From: Sulfitobacter sediminilitoris
GTDB taxonomy: Bacteria > Pseudomonadota > Alphaproteobacteria > Rhodobacterales > Rhodobacteraceae
Assembly (NCBI RefSeq): GCF_010667575.1
Contig: NZ_JAABNT010000004.1
Location: 1-64,000, forward strand
DNA length: 64,000 bases
Direction of reading: 5' to 3'
Part shown: one piece after another, positions 8,824 through 18,404 of the stretch
Layout of the letters: the number at the start of each line of letters is the position of its first letter
How positions within the stretch are numbered: position 1 is the stretch's first letter
Made by a program: the position numbers and the translations under genes
Notes under the pieces: generated by a model
What the model saw: the letters and a program-made list of their open reading frames with translations, nothing else
What the model was told of the DNA's origin: nothing
Databases searched by the model: none

Positions 8824-10080
8824 GTGAGCATGCGCGATCGAGCGCTGACTTTCCTGGAGCGCTTCCTGGAAGTACCTGAGGATACGCCAGAAGAAATTCG
8901 AAGGTACTTTGCATATTGGAAGGTATTCTATGCCCTTGCGGCAGTGGCGCACGTTTCCGTTCTTGTGATGGCATGGGCGGCGGATATCGGCTTCCTCTTC
9001 TGGTTCAACTGCGTGAGCATTCCGCTCTTCATCGTCTGCTACGTCCTGCTCCATCGCCGCTACTACCGTCTTGCATTCTGGATGGCGAACGGAGAGCTAA
9101 TCCTACATGGTGTCGCTGCGACCGTCTGCATTGGCACCTTGGCGGCGTTCAACGACTTTATCTTTCCAGTTGTCGTGATGGCCTTCGTTCAGCCATTCTA
9201 CAGCATGGGTCGCTCAGCCTTTTTGGCGGGTGGGGCCTTGGCAGTGGCCGCCGCTCTCTCATATTTTATGCATGATCGCGCTCCGGTCTATGAGTTAAAG
9301 GCGCCGTTCGACACCATGTTCGAGGTCGTCAGTCCAATCGTTTTTGCGGTTGCCATGCTGGCTATGGTACTCCCATTCTTTGCCGAGGTGAGAAGAGCGG
9401 AGGCAAAACTTCGCGAGGCTTACCGCGAAAGTGAGGGTCTCCTACTCAACATTTTGCCCCGACCTATCGCTGACCGTCTGAAACGCTCTAAAGGCATGAT
9501 TGCTGACGACCATGACAAGGTCGCGATCCTGTTTGCCGACATTGCAGGCTTCACAGATATTTCAGACAAGATGCCGCCCGCTGAAGTGGTTAAGCTTCTC
9601 AATGAAGTCTTTTCGACCTGCGATGCGCTAGCGGACAGGTATGGCGTGGAAAAGATTAAGACGATTGGCGATGCATACATGGTGGTAGCCGGATTGCCGG
9701 GATCGAAGGGTGATCCAGAGGAGGTGGCGGCGCGGCTGGCTTTGGACATTGAGAGGAAAATGTGGGAAATCCGAGCGCCCCACTCTGGCGAGCCAATCAA
9801 GATGCGGATCGGGATCAATAGCGGTCGCGTTGTGGCAGGTATCATTGGCCAGCGGAAGTTCGCATATGACTTATGGGGAGACGCGGTGAACGTGGCGGCT
9901 CGCATGGAAGCCACTGGCGAGCCGGGCCGCATCCAAACGCCCGAAGCTATGGCTCAAGCACTCGCCACTCGTTTCGAGTTCGAGCCAAGGGGGGAGATCG
10001 AAGTAAAGGGCAAAGGGCGCATGCGTACAAGTTTTCTTGTTGGGGAGCTCAGCCAAACCGGAATCTCCAATGCTCGCTAG
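8824..10080 (+). CDS. membrane-bound class III adenylate cyclase
   Basis: 418 residues. The N-terminal half has six hydrophobic segments (beginning around FYALAAVAHVSVLVMAWA and ending VVSPIVFAVAMLAMVLPFF). A short coiled linker ends in LLLNILPRPIADRLK, the standard lead-in to a cyclase domain. The catalytic domain has all expected residues: metal Asp in ILFADIAGFTD, substrate Lys plus second metal Asp in IKTIGDAYMVVAG, Asp in YDLWGDAVNVAARME, and Asn/Arg in the same motif. Lys and Asp at the base-recognition positions favour ATP. The GTG start at 8824 follows GAGAGGGG; an ATG at 8830 is possible. Confidence 0.9.
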   Translation: MSMRDRALTFLERFLEVPEDTPEEIRRYFAYWKVFYALAAVAHVSVLVMAWAADIGFLFWFNCVSIPLFIVCYVLLHRRYYRLAFWMANGELILHGVAATVCIGTLAAFNDFIFPVVVMAFVQPFYSMGRSAFLAGGALAVAAALSYFMHDRAPVYELKAPFDTMFEVVSPIVFAVAMLAMVLPFFAEVRRAEAKLREAYRESEGLLLNILPRPIADRLKRSKGMIADDHDKVAILFADIAGFTDISDKMPPAEVVKLLNEVFSTCDALADRYGVEKIKTIGDAYMVVAGLPGSKGDPEEVAARLALDIERKMWEIRAPHSGEPIKMRIGINSGRVVAGIIGQRKFAYDLWGDAVNVAARMEATGEPGRIQTPEAMAQALATRFEFEPRGEIEVKGKGRMRTSFLVGELSQTGISNAR

Positions 10081-10344
10081 GTGGGGTCACCTTTTAGACT
10101 GGCGCATAAACACTTTCTCCCAGGTGAGCGCCTAGCCTGAAGTACGGCTGTTCAGATTGGAAAAGTTGCGGTTTTTGAGCCATTTGACCGCTTCAGTCAG
10201 AAGCGGGCTGTGATTGATAGGGACGCGACGGCAGAGAGGTGTACATAGACAACGTTCGAAACACCTCGACACATCTTTGAATTGCGGGACGGTTTGGCAG
10301 TTCGAATTATCGGGTCAGGTGGCGGTAAGATCATGCAAAATCTA

Positions 10345-12108
10345 CTATTCAGGCATTCCAACCCGGCCGAGGCCCTCACAAAACCGGCTAGCATCCGCTT
10401 CGTAAACGAACATGACACCATTTCGCGTGATAGTTTGCGTTACTCCAGGAGCTACTTCGAGCAATCGGGCGTAGCAATCCTTGGCTTCTACCAGACGCCC
10501 TAGATGCGCTAGAGCCGTCACTTCTCCTCGCAGTAAGGACGCGTTGCGTGGTGCGATGCGAAGGCCTTCCCTGAAGTAACTTAGGGCTGTCTCGTCATCG
10601 CCTTTGATGAAGGCGATCATTCCGCGATGGCCGACAAACATACTGGTCCAAACATCCCTCGGACTAAGACGTGCTGCACGTTTCAGCAAAGTGTCAGCGC
10701 GGTGATCATGCATGTAGGTAAGAACCATTCCGAGTGATCCCATCGCAGTCGCGTGGTTCGGATTGCTCTCTAGTACGCGTTCAAGGTGACGAGCGGCTTC
10801 TGAGTGCTGTTTGGCAATGAACAGTGCTATGGCCAAATGAACCTGCGCATTCTCGTCGTCTGGATCACACATCAGCGCCTGAGTTGCCGTTTCGATCGCT
10901 AACCGTATCGATTCAGGTTGTGGCCGCCCCCAGCCATATAAGCCATCGAAGACATAAGATTGCGCGATGAAGGCGAGAGCGGTTGCATTTCGTGGGCTCT
11001 CCTCGAGCGCAGACGTCAACACTGCCCGCGCAGCTTCCCCGTCTTCAGCTGTATATCGCTGCAAGTGCCACCAGGCGCGCGCTAGTTTTTCGCGCAAGCT
11101 AAGAGATCCTGGGTCTCGGTCAGCACTCGCAGTTATCTCCTCGGCACGAATGCTAGGTGCAACGGCCATAGCAATAGCCTGTGTCAGCTCATCTTGAATT
11201 GCGAAGATGTCATCGAGATTGCGATCATACTTCTCGGCCCATATATGCCGATCTGCGGTCGCATCGATAAGCTGGGCTGTGACCCGCACACGATCTCCCG
11301 CTCGCCGGACAGAGCCTTCGAGAACATACTGGACACCAAGCTCGCGACCGACGTCCGCGACGTTTATCGCTTTCCCACGATACGAGAAGGCTGTGTTGCG
11401 GGCGATGACGAAGAGTGAACGGAATCGAGAAAGCGCGGTAGTGACATCCTCGACCAAACCATCTGCCAAAAAACCACTATCAGCATCCTTGGACATGTCG
11501 TCGAAGGGCAACACAACGATGGAAGGCTTGTCGGCGAGAGGCAATGATGCCTTGCCTTGATCCGGCGCTGGGGAAGCGGCAACTGGCCCCTCAACCGGTA
11601 TCAACCTGTGAAGGGCAACCTTCCGGGGGATGTTCTTAAGTTCCCTTAGACCGAGTTCTTCCGCTCGAACGTCAAGGCGTCCCTCGAGGTGATCCCAGAC
11701 CGCACCGGAGACGAGGATTTCGCCGGGCGCGCAGAGAGCTTCGAGCCGGGCAGCGACGTTGACGCCATCGCCGTGAATGTCTCCATCCGCCTCAACCAGT
11801 ACTTCGCCAAGATGCACTCCTATGCGCAGGATAAAGCGGCGATCTTCTGGATCGGCGTTTGCAATCTCGGCAAGTTGGCGCTGGACGTCGATCGCTCCTT
11901 CAACGGCGCCCACGACCGAAGAAAACTCTACCAGCGTGCCATCGCCCGTGCGCTTAACGATGCGACCACCAGCATTTTCGATGGCTGGCTCGGTGACCGT
12001 ATCGCGGAGTTCGCGCATACGCTCGATCGTTCCGGCCTCATCCTCGGCGACCATGCGCGAGAAACCGGCAACATCAGCGATTACTATGGCTGCAAGACGA
12101 CGTTCCAC
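10345..12108 (-). CDS. class III adenylate/guanylate cyclase with TolB/FlgO-like and TPR domains
   Basis: 587 residues with the same layout as the gene at 5325. The cyclase domain (Asp12 in VIADVAGFSRM, VKRTGDGTLVEF, LRIGVHLGEV, GDGVNVAARLEA) is followed by a TolB/FlgO-like region (KPSIVVLPFDDMSKD...FLADGLVEDVTTALS) and about 250 residues of TPR-like repeats (DPDDENAQVHLAIALF, NPNHATAMGSLGMVL). No transmembrane segment. It faces the membrane-bound cyclase convergently, so two cyclase genes end within 265 bp of each other. Its 5' end lies about 60 bp from the orphan array hairpin C. Base specificity is not settled from sequence. Confidence 0.88.
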   Translation of the reverse strand: MERRLAAIVIADVAGFSRMVAEDEAGTIERMRELRDTVTEPAIENAGGRIVKRTGDGTLVEFSSVVGAVEGAIDVQRQLAEIANADPEDRRFILRIGVHLGEVLVEADGDIHGDGVNVAARLEALCAPGEILVSGAVWDHLEGRLDVRAEELGLRELKNIPRKVALHRLIPVEGPVAASPAPDQGKASLPLADKPSIVVLPFDDMSKDADSGFLADGLVEDVTTALSRFRSLFVIARNTAFSYRGKAINVADVGRELGVQYVLEGSVRRAGDRVRVTAQLIDATADRHIWAEKYDRNLDDIFAIQDELTQAIAMAVAPSIRAEEITASADRDPGSLSLREKLARAWWHLQRYTAEDGEAARAVLTSALEESPRNATALAFIAQSYVFDGLYGWGRPQPESIRLAIETATQALMCDPDDENAQVHLAIALFIAKQHSEAARHLERVLESNPNHATAMGSLGMVLTYMHDHRADTLLKRAARLSPRDVWTSMFVGHRGMIAFIKGDDETALSYFREGLRIAPRNASLLRGEVTALAHLGRLVEAKDCYARLLEVAPGVTQTITRNGVMFVYEADASRFCEGLGRVGMPE

Positions 12109-12154
12109 AGGATGAGCGTACCAGAGCGAATGAGCTCAAGGAAATGGCCGTTTT

Positions 12155-12315
12155 GGGCTCTTCTGGGACATCTGACTAAAACCATCAGATGACCGCCCAT
12201 CGTAGCATTGCTGCCGTTCCCCAAAGTTGTCGCGCAACGCGCTGTCTTCGACCGTGTTCCGAAAACACTGTGGGGAAGAAGTGTGTTGCAGTTACTGCGG
12301 GCAAACAGTGTGTTG
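12155..12315. repeat. array module C (orphan, core lost)
   Basis: Begins TTTTGGGCTCTTCTG and the hairpin CATCTGA-N9-TCAGATG at 12169-12191. It follows the module consensus up to GGGCAAACAGTGTGTTGCGA and then diverges near 12315. No TGTGCGAT pair and no tRNA fragment follow. The rest of the ~370 bp gap before 12476 holds nothing I recognise. Confidence 0.7.
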
Positions 12316-12475
12316 CGATGACAGATATTAGCTACCCAAGAGCTCATCGCCTCTTGGTTTATGCACAGGCTGAGAGATCGGCGAAAACTACCGCGATCTG
12401 GATCAACGGAATAGATGGTATAAAGTCCGACTTGTAGATGTAGTTTCGGTTTCCATCTAAAGGACAGGTAAGCCA

Positions 12476-13399
12476 ATGAAGATAGCAATTATGGGTAGCG
12501 GCGGCATAGGTGGCTACTTCGGCGCACAGCTTGCTCAGAAGACGGATAGCGATGTTTGGTTTGTCGCTCGCGGCGACCATCTGCGGGCCATCCGAGAGAA
12601 CGGGCTGCAGATTAAGAGTGATGTGGGTGGTACAGTCGTTTTTCCTGCTCAAGCCACGGACGATCCCAAGGAGATCGGACCAGTAGACATCGTTGTGCTC
12701 GCTGTAAAGCTATACAGTGTGAACGAAGCGGTGGAGCAATGTCGCCCATTGGTTTCTGAAGAAACAGGCGTAATCTCCTTCCAGAATGGTATCGGTACTG
12801 AAGAAAGAATTGATGAAATTCTTGGGGTTGGCCATGCTATTGGTGGCATTGCTTATGCTCCACTTGCAATCGAAGCTCCCGGCATCATCCGCCATACGGG
12901 CAATCTAGCGCGTCTTACTGTGGGTGAGATGTCCGGAGCGCGTAGTGAAAGATTAGAGGCGTTCGTTTCAGCTTGCCGCAAAGCGGAAATCGAAACTGCT
13001 ATGAGCGAGAGCATAACAAGGGAGTTATGGGAGAAGTTTGTATTCTTGGCTAGCTTTTCTGGGATTACCTGTTTGACCAGGCAGCCAATCGGTTTCACCC
13101 AACAAGAGCAGTCCGCAAAAGAACTATTTGAACAAGCTTTGAAGGAGGCGGTCGCTGTTGCCGATGCCGAGGCTGTAAAACTAGAAGACGGTTTTGTAGG
13201 AAAAACAATGGCGTTTGCCATGGGCATGGGGGCGAGCGCGCAGTCTTCAATGCTGACAGATTTGCAAAATGGGAGACCTTTGGAAAACGCTTGGCTGTCC
13301 GGAAAGATCGTCGAACTGGCGAGAAAACACAAAATATGCACACCCGCGCACAAAGCGTTTTACGCGGCTATGAAGCCTTTCGAGACTGGCAGTGATTGA
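12476..13399 (+). CDS. ketopantoate reductase family (2-dehydropantoate 2-reductase-like)
   Basis: 307 residues. The N-terminal Rossmann motif is IAIMGSGGIGGYFGAQLA (NADPH-binding GxGxxG). It is followed by VVLAVKLYSVNEAVE and the SFQNGIGTEE motif with the conserved Asn and Gly of PanE-type enzymes. The C-terminal helical domain contains the conserved lysine region LWEKFVFLASFSGITCLTR and a late NGRPLENAWLSGKIVELA block. RBS AGGACAGGTAAGCCA is modest. A second, more distant member is at 54381-55427 in the core chromosome, so this cargo copy may act on another 2-oxoacid. Confidence 0.85.
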   Translation: MKIAIMGSGGIGGYFGAQLAQKTDSDVWFVARGDHLRAIRENGLQIKSDVGGTVVFPAQATDDPKEIGPVDIVVLAVKLYSVNEAVEQCRPLVSEETGVISFQNGIGTEERIDEILGVGHAIGGIAYAPLAIEAPGIIRHTGNLARLTVGEMSGARSERLEAFVSACRKAEIETAMSESITRELWEKFVFLASFSGITCLTRQPIGFTQQEQSAKELFEQALKEAVAVADAEAVKLEDGFVGKTMAFAMGMGASAQSSMLTDLQNGRPLENAWLSGKIVELARKHKICTPAHKAFYAAMKPFETGSD

Positions 13400-13604
13400 A
13401 CCAACGCATCTATGGAGGGAGGAGGCGACTATAGATTGGGGTCCCGACCGTATCCTTCTTGTTGGACGTGACGGAGGTTGGTGTGGCGGCGCTAGCGCAG
13501 AGGTGTGCTATGAAGCGCTGGTTTGGAGCAACGGCAAGATATTGACCGTGGGCCCTGAACCCGAATGAACGCGCACCGATCTTCAAAAACTCTGGCGTGA
13601 CACA

Positions 13605-13823
13605 ATGAGTGATCTGAACATCATCCTTGAGAGCGAAATCACTTGCCCGAAGTGTGGACATAAGGCAGTGGAGACCATGCCGACCGATGCCTGTCAGTGG
13701 TTCTACGAGTGCACATCATGCAAGGCCATGATCAAGCCGTTGCCAGGCGATTGCTGTGTCTATTGCTCCTACGGAACCGTGCCTTGTCCACCGATCCAAG
13801 AAGGTGGGTCGTGTTGCGGCTGA
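13605..13823 (+). CDS. GDCCVxC-motif cysteine-rich small protein
   Basis: 72 residues with nine cysteines: CPKCGHKAVETMP, CQWFYECTSC, then PGDCCVYCSYGTVPCPP and a terminal CC. The G-D-C-C-V-x-C block names a small family often found near mercury or other heavy-metal genes; its exact role is not known to me. No metal-resistance gene is adjacent here. It ends only 13 bp before module D, which is therefore the cassette boundary. Start ATG has no strong RBS. Confidence 0.8.
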   Translation: MSDLNIILESEITCPKCGHKAVETMPTDACQWFYECTSCKAMIKPLPGDCCVYCSYGTVPCPPIQEGGSCCG

Positions 13824-13835
13824 TCAATGTGCGTG

Positions 13836-14052
13836 ATCCAAAACACTGTGGGGAAGAAGTGTGTTGCAGTTACTGTGGGCAAACCGTGTGTTGCGAACAG
13901 TGTGTCTAACACATTGATTCCAAACACTGTGTTCAACACAGTCTTTCAGCCCGTAAACCCACCCTGTAACACATGAAAAACTGTGCGATGACTGTGCAAC
14001 GCAGGAAGTAAAAACTGTGCGATGCTGTAGTGGCTTATTTTTATGGCTTAAG
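13836..14052. repeat. array module D (arm of attachment site)
   Basis: The hairpin portion is missing, but the block from AAAACACTGTGGGGAAG onward matches the other modules. TGTGCGAT is at 13982-13989 and 14016-14023, again 34 bp apart, with the second starting 37 bp before the tRNA core at 14053. No long gene-free stretch here besides this arm and the att core. Confidence 0.8.
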
Positions 14053-14100
14053 TGGTGCCCGGGGGCGGAATCGAACCACCGACACGAGCATTTTCAATCC
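14053..14100 (-). other. partial tRNA-Phe (3' half): attachment-site core D
   Basis: 48 nt matching 35201-35248 of the intact tRNA-Phe except one change (GAGCATTTT instead of GAGGATTTT). The match runs three bases further into the anticodon stem than at A and F. Unlike A and F, no second arm follows; the next bases (GCGCTCCGGCG...) are unrelated. Confidence 0.9.
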
Positions 14101-14160
14101 GCGCTCCGGCGAAATCGCCAAGATTTCGCTTTTCGTCCGCCTGATACCAAGGTTCATTCG

Positions 14161-15870
14161 CTAACTGGATGTCGACGAGCTCATTGCAGACATAGCGAAG
14201 TCCAAATGCCCGTCGGCATGGGTTTTCGCGACCACAGGCAGAAGATCACGCGCAAGCGAAGCCGCATCCTGAACATCGCCACGTAGCTGAGACAGACGCA
14301 CCTGATCGGAAAGGATTTCTACTAGCAGCCCCGCATAGAGATCAGTCACCGAGCAGCATCTCTCCCTTGAATGCGCCAACCATTTACCCGCCTCAGAATA
14401 ATTCTGAGCATCGATTTGGACGAGTGCAATGGATCGAGCGGTGGCCGCTTGCCAACAGGGATCACCCAGTTGGTTGCTGAGAGCGAGAGCTTCTTCCAAG
14501 CCATTTTGTGTTGAATTGCTTATTTCATGCAACGCCAGCCTAGCCTCTGCCAACAGGGCAACAGCCCAGGGTCGGAAGGCGAGCCAGCGCGTTTCATCGC
14601 AAAGATCCAAACACTGTTTCAGCCAGTCTCGGGCCTCATGTGCACGTCCTGCACGAAGCACTCCGCGCGCGCCAATACCCAAGGCCCAGATTTCGCGACG
14701 GCGATTGCCCGCGCTGCGAGCGAGCTCAAGCGCCTGTTGGAAATGTGAAATACCAAGCTCCACTTTCCCCCAGTCGACCAAATTAAACCCGATGAAAGCG
14801 TGTATGCTAGCCAAGCAATCTTGATTGTTCTTCGCATATCCCATTGCGTCCTCAAGGTATCGCGCGGCCGCTGGTCGCCGACCCGCAAGAGCTTCGCTAT
14901 ATCCCAATTCGCAAAGAGACTGCGCTGCGATCTCAGACGACCCAATCCCGACCGCAAGATCGGCCGCACTTTGCAGTGCAAGCGCGCCCTCGTCATCGAA
15001 ACCGCGTATTGCATGTATCAACGCTGTTCCTAGCTCCTGAAGTGCCAATGCCTGCAAGTAGTCATTTCGAACTTCTTCGGCGTCTTCCGCGGCCCGTCTC
15101 AAACAATCGATGCCTGCGTCCACAGCGCCAGCTGAAACCGCGGCTTTCCCGGATTGGATCAACGCATCAATTGAGGCGTTCTTTGACACACCTTGCGGCA
15201 CATCTGCGATAGACTTTCGGGCGGCTGCGCGCAGCGCCGGAGAGGGCTTATCGCCAGTCTCATTCAGGATGCGAGCTTCAGTTGCATCGACATGCGCAAC
15301 TGCTGCAGCCATTTCGCCTGAGGCCGCCAGGCACTTGACGAGAATGATGTGAGCGGATTCGTCGAGAGGGCGACAAGTGACTGCCGTTTCGGCGAGAGCC
15401 CGGGCCTTTGGATGATTGCCTGCAGAAAGCGCTCGCATACTTTCTCGCCGAAGAGTGCCGTACAACTCGCTTGCAACGTGCTCACGTTCGATCATTAACC
15501 AAGTTTCGAATTCTGCTCCGGAAGCAGGTTCAATCCCGTCAAGGAACCGAGTTGAAGCCATGTCCGGCACCTCACCGGCATCCATGGCCCACACATCAAC
15601 ATAAGTCTCCGGAGGAAGATTTAGAGCGATTGGGTCACCCTGCAGCGTTTCTGAACCCAGAGCCTTCCGAAGAGAAGCGAGACACCATCGCAAGGCACCA
15701 AGCGGGTCGTCCACGTCAGCGAAAATCTCAGCGGCAAGTTCACGGCGTCCCATCGGTCGCTTGGTTCTAAGTAGCCGGGCCAATACTGCCCAAGGCTGAT
15801 GCCCCGGAACCGCGCAATCTGTCCCATCGTTCGCGATGATCTTTGGCTTTCCAATCAGCTGTACATACAA
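14161..15870 (-). CDS. BTAD/TPR-domain transcriptional regulator
   Basis: 569 residues. The N-terminal ~95 residues form a winged-helix-like DNA-binding domain (MYVQLIGKPKIIANDG..., RPMGRRELAAEIFADVDDPLGALRWCLASLRKAL). Residues ~100-240 match a bacterial transcriptional activation domain (ESMRALSAGNHPKARALAET, RPLDESAHIILVKCLAASGE). The rest is TPR-like repeats (ALALQELGTALIHAIRGFDDEG, ARYLEDAMGYAKN). This is the SARP/BTAD architecture. The start is a TTG at 15870 preceded by GAGGAGGG; no in-frame ATG is nearby. It is divergent from the DUF4242 gene at 16031, which it may control. Confidence 0.75.
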   Translation of the reverse strand: MYVQLIGKPKIIANDGTDCAVPGHQPWAVLARLLRTKRPMGRRELAAEIFADVDDPLGALRWCLASLRKALGSETLQGDPIALNLPPETYVDVWAMDAGEVPDMASTRFLDGIEPASGAEFETWLMIEREHVASELYGTLRRESMRALSAGNHPKARALAETAVTCRPLDESAHIILVKCLAASGEMAAAVAHVDATEARILNETGDKPSPALRAAARKSIADVPQGVSKNASIDALIQSGKAAVSAGAVDAGIDCLRRAAEDAEEVRNDYLQALALQELGTALIHAIRGFDDEGALALQSAADLAVGIGSSEIAAQSLCELGYSEALAGRRPAAARYLEDAMGYAKNNQDCLASIHAFIGFNLVDWGKVELGISHFQQALELARSAGNRRREIWALGIGARGVLRAGRAHEARDWLKQCLDLCDETRWLAFRPWAVALLAEARLALHEISNSTQNGLEEALALSNQLGDPCWQAATARSIALVQIDAQNYSEAGKWLAHSRERCCSVTDLYAGLLVEILSDQVRLSQLRGDVQDAASLARDLLPVVAKTHADGHLDFAMSAMSSSTSS

Positions 15871-16030
15871 AAGCCTACACCCTCCTCAGTCTCACGTTTG
15901 GTTTTACCACAAGAACCGTGTGGTGAGGCGTGAGAAAGAAACTTCAACTTTTTCTTCAATACAAACGAAGCCACTAACGGAACCTCGGCAGACTGTTTTT
16001 CGTTCAAACAAGCGATCGAAAGGAAGACCA

Positions 16031-16306
16031 ATGCCGATGTTTCTCGTAGAACGGAATATCCCAGGTGCAGACACCCTCACGCAGGAGGAGCTCAGGGACA
16101 TTTCCGCAAAGTCCAACAGTGTCGTGGAAAACCTGGGTGTCCCGTACACCTGGCATCGGACCTATGCAGCCGGTGACAAGCTATATTGCATCCATGAGGC
16201 CGACAACGCTGACGCGATCTATAACCATGCCAAGAACGGCGGATTTCCCGCAGACCTTGTGGTCGAGATCAAGAACACCTTTGGCCCAGAGACGGCGGCC
16301 GCATAG
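16031..16306 (+). CDS. DUF4242 (nickel-binding-like) small protein
   Basis: 91 residues: MPMFLVERNIPGADTLTQEE..., with the DUF4242 hallmarks ERNIPGA, a SAKSN helix, TWHRTYAAGDKLYCIHEA and a C-terminal GGFPADLV. It is a small ferredoxin-like-fold protein; some relatives bind nickel but the role is open. Start 16031 follows AAAGGAAGACC; the frame stays open far upstream but the family starts here. A closely similar copy (about 75% identical by eye) is at 33691-33972 in another array element, also divergent from a regulator. Confidence 0.85.
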   Translation: MPMFLVERNIPGADTLTQEELRDISAKSNSVVENLGVPYTWHRTYAAGDKLYCIHEADNADAIYNHAKNGGFPADLVVEIKNTFGPETAAA

Positions 16307-16511
16307 GCTACCAATCTTCAGCAGGAGGCGGACGCAAGTTGGCCTTCTGCAGCACTCACGAAGACCACCTATCAACAGATAATTCAGATGCCGTTTGCCC
16401 GCTATGGAGCAAGTTGTCGTGTGCAGGAATGCAAAGCGACGAAAAACGACTGCTTTCATTCTGGCATGGCCAGACTGCGTGAGTTAGCCTTCGTCCCCAA
16501 GGGAAGAGAGA

Positions 16512-18374
16512 ATGGAACGTAGGCTTTCGGCAATTCTCGCGGCGGATGTTGTGGGCTACACGCGCTTGATGGGTGCGGACGAAATGGGCGTATTGACCGC
16601 GCTGCGTTCACATATTGATGACCTTATCGCTCCACTGGTTTCTGAACATGGCGGGCGCATCGTCAAGCTGATGGGTGACGGTCTTCTGATCGAATTCCCG
16701 AGTGCTGTAAGCGCTCTGCAATGCGCAGTTGGAATACAGAGCGGGATGGAAAATCGCAATGCCGGGACCGCGCAGCAGCAGCGCATCGATTTCCGCATCG
16801 GCATCAATATCGGAGATGTGATCGTCGAGGGCGACGACATATATGGCGACGGCGTGAATATTGCGGCACGTATTGAAAGCCTCTCAGAGCCTGGTGGGAT
16901 ACTTCTTTCCCAAAGCGCCCATGATCAAGTCAAGGGAAAGGTGAGTGGCGAACTTAGCGACCTTGGACTGCAATCGCTGAAGAATGTCGCTGATCCCATA
17001 CGGGTCTTCGGTTTTCAAACTGCTGGCGTAGCCAGGAAGCGACCGATCCTGCTCGGACGACATCTGGCACGCCGCATCGGTTTGGTGTTCGCGGTTCTGA
17101 TCCTGATCGCGATCACCGGCGTTGGAATATGGTGGAATAAAGATGACGCTTCTTCCGGAGAGCGTGCTGATTTTCAGCTACCCGACCGACCCTCAATCGC
17201 GGTCCTGCCGTTCGAAACATTCCGAGATGACGAAGACTATCGCTATCTCGCCGATGGCATGTCCGAAGACATCATTACGCAGCTTGCGCGCAATGCCGAG
17301 CTTACAGTGATGGCGCGGTCAGCATCTTTTGCTGTGGCAGAGAAAACGAGTGACGCCGCTGAGATTGCGCGAGAACTTGGCGTCTACTACTTGCTCACAG
17401 GCAGTGTCCGGCGCAGCGGCGATCACCTCCGGATCACAACACAGCTGGTCGACGGGAAAAGTGGGAGGAATGTTTGGGCTGAGGCCTATGAGAGCACAGC
17501 GGAAACCGTATTTGATACGCAGGACGACATCGTCGAACGGATTGTCGGTTCTCTTTTCTCCGAAGTTCGCGAAATCGAAAAGGGCGAGATTCTGAGGCGG
17601 CCGCCGGAAACCTTGGACGTCTATGAACTCGCTTTGCGTGGCGTCGCGCGGAAGCATCGGCTGAACCCTGTAGATTCGGAATTGGCGAGACAGGATCTTT
17701 CTCGCGCGATCGAACTGGACCCGGACTACGCACCGGCTTGGCTATACCTCGGTTGGGTTGAAGGTATAGCCATTGCCTTCGGTTGGGCTTCGGACCTCGG
17801 GCCAGCCGATCTGTCATCGGCGATTGCAAAGATCGAGAAGGCTTTTGAAATCGACCCGACGCTTGCGACCGCATTTCAGGCGCTTGGCATACTTCGATCT
17901 TGGGTTGGCGATACTGAAGGCGCGCTTCAAGCCGCGAGAAGGTCGGTGGAACTCGGGCCGGGAGATGCAGACAACATCCTGTTTCTTGGCCGTGCATATG
18001 CCAATATCGGTGAGTTCGACAAAGCGGTCGAAACAGCGCGGAAGGCTTTCGATCTGAACCCGATCAGACCCAGTTACTATGATGCTGCGATGAGTCGCGC
18101 GTTGTGGGGACAGGGTGAATACGATGCATCTCTAGAGGCCGCGAGCGACTGTCTTGCCAAGACGCCGGGTTATTCAGCCTGCCAAGTATTCCAGGTCGCC
18201 AGCAACATCGCACTCAACAAGCCAGATAGCGCGTCCGAAGCGGTTCGAAGACTCACTGAATTGTACCCAACTATGACAATCGGTGTTGCTGTCAGTGGTA
18301 TGGGCTACGCTGGTGATCAGTCTGCAAATGCAAGGCTGGCCGAGCAATTGAAAGCCGCTGGACTTCCAGATTAA
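16512..18374 (+). CDS. class III cyclase with transmembrane helix, TolB/FlgO-like and TPR domains
   Basis: 620 residues. The cyclase domain (Asp12 in LAADVVGYTRL, VKLMGDGLLIEF, RIGINIGDV, GDGVNIAARIESL) is followed, unlike in the other two copies, by one hydrophobic helix at about residues 190-210 (IGLVFAVLILIAITGVGIWW). A TolB/FlgO-like domain (PSIAVLPFETFRDDEDYRYL) and TPR repeats (LDPDYAPAWLYLGWVEG, GDADNILFLGRAYANIG) come after it. A cytoplasmic cyclase tethered to the membrane with a sensor or scaffold part beyond the helix is likely. RBS GGGAAGAGAGA precedes ATG 16512. It is the last gene of its element, 45 bp before module E. Confidence 0.88.
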   Translation: MERRLSAILAADVVGYTRLMGADEMGVLTALRSHIDDLIAPLVSEHGGRIVKLMGDGLLIEFPSAVSALQCAVGIQSGMENRNAGTAQQQRIDFRIGINIGDVIVEGDDIYGDGVNIAARIESLSEPGGILLSQSAHDQVKGKVSGELSDLGLQSLKNVADPIRVFGFQTAGVARKRPILLGRHLARRIGLVFAVLILIAITGVGIWWNKDDASSGERADFQLPDRPSIAVLPFETFRDDEDYRYLADGMSEDIITQLARNAELTVMARSASFAVAEKTSDAAEIARELGVYYLLTGSVRRSGDHLRITTQLVDGKSGRNVWAEAYESTAETVFDTQDDIVERIVGSLFSEVREIEKGEILRRPPETLDVYELALRGVARKHRLNPVDSELARQDLSRAIELDPDYAPAWLYLGWVEGIAIAFGWASDLGPADLSSAIAKIEKAFEIDPTLATAFQALGILRSWVGDTEGALQAARRSVELGPGDADNILFLGRAYANIGEFDKAVETARKAFDLNPIRPSYYDAAMSRALWGQGEYDASLEAASDCLAKTPGYSACQVFQVASNIALNKPDSASEAVRRLTELYPTMTIGVAVSGMGYAGDQSANARLAEQLKAAGLPD

Positions 18375-18404
18375 GTGCAAGCAACGGGCTGAAAAAGGCC
18401 GCTC

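Larger units (their letters stand above)
1707..14052. mobile_element. array element 4 (composite, about 12.3 kb)
   Basis: Bounded by tRNA-Phe fragments at 1707 and 14053. It has the second arm at its low end (1752-1925) and module D at its high end (13836-14052), so both element ends survive. Inside are an acyl-CoA synthetase, a DUF2306 protein, three cyclase genes, an IS3 element, a ketopantoate-reductase-like gene and a GDCCVxC gene. Orphan module pieces B and C (7303, 12169) suggest it was once two or three elements that lost internal att cores. No integrase gene is visible. Confidence 0.6.

Noticed and set aside
1707..14052. A classical integron cassette array
   Set aside because: No intI, cassettes hold several genes in both orientations, and the repeated site is a tRNA 3' half with arm motifs, not attC.
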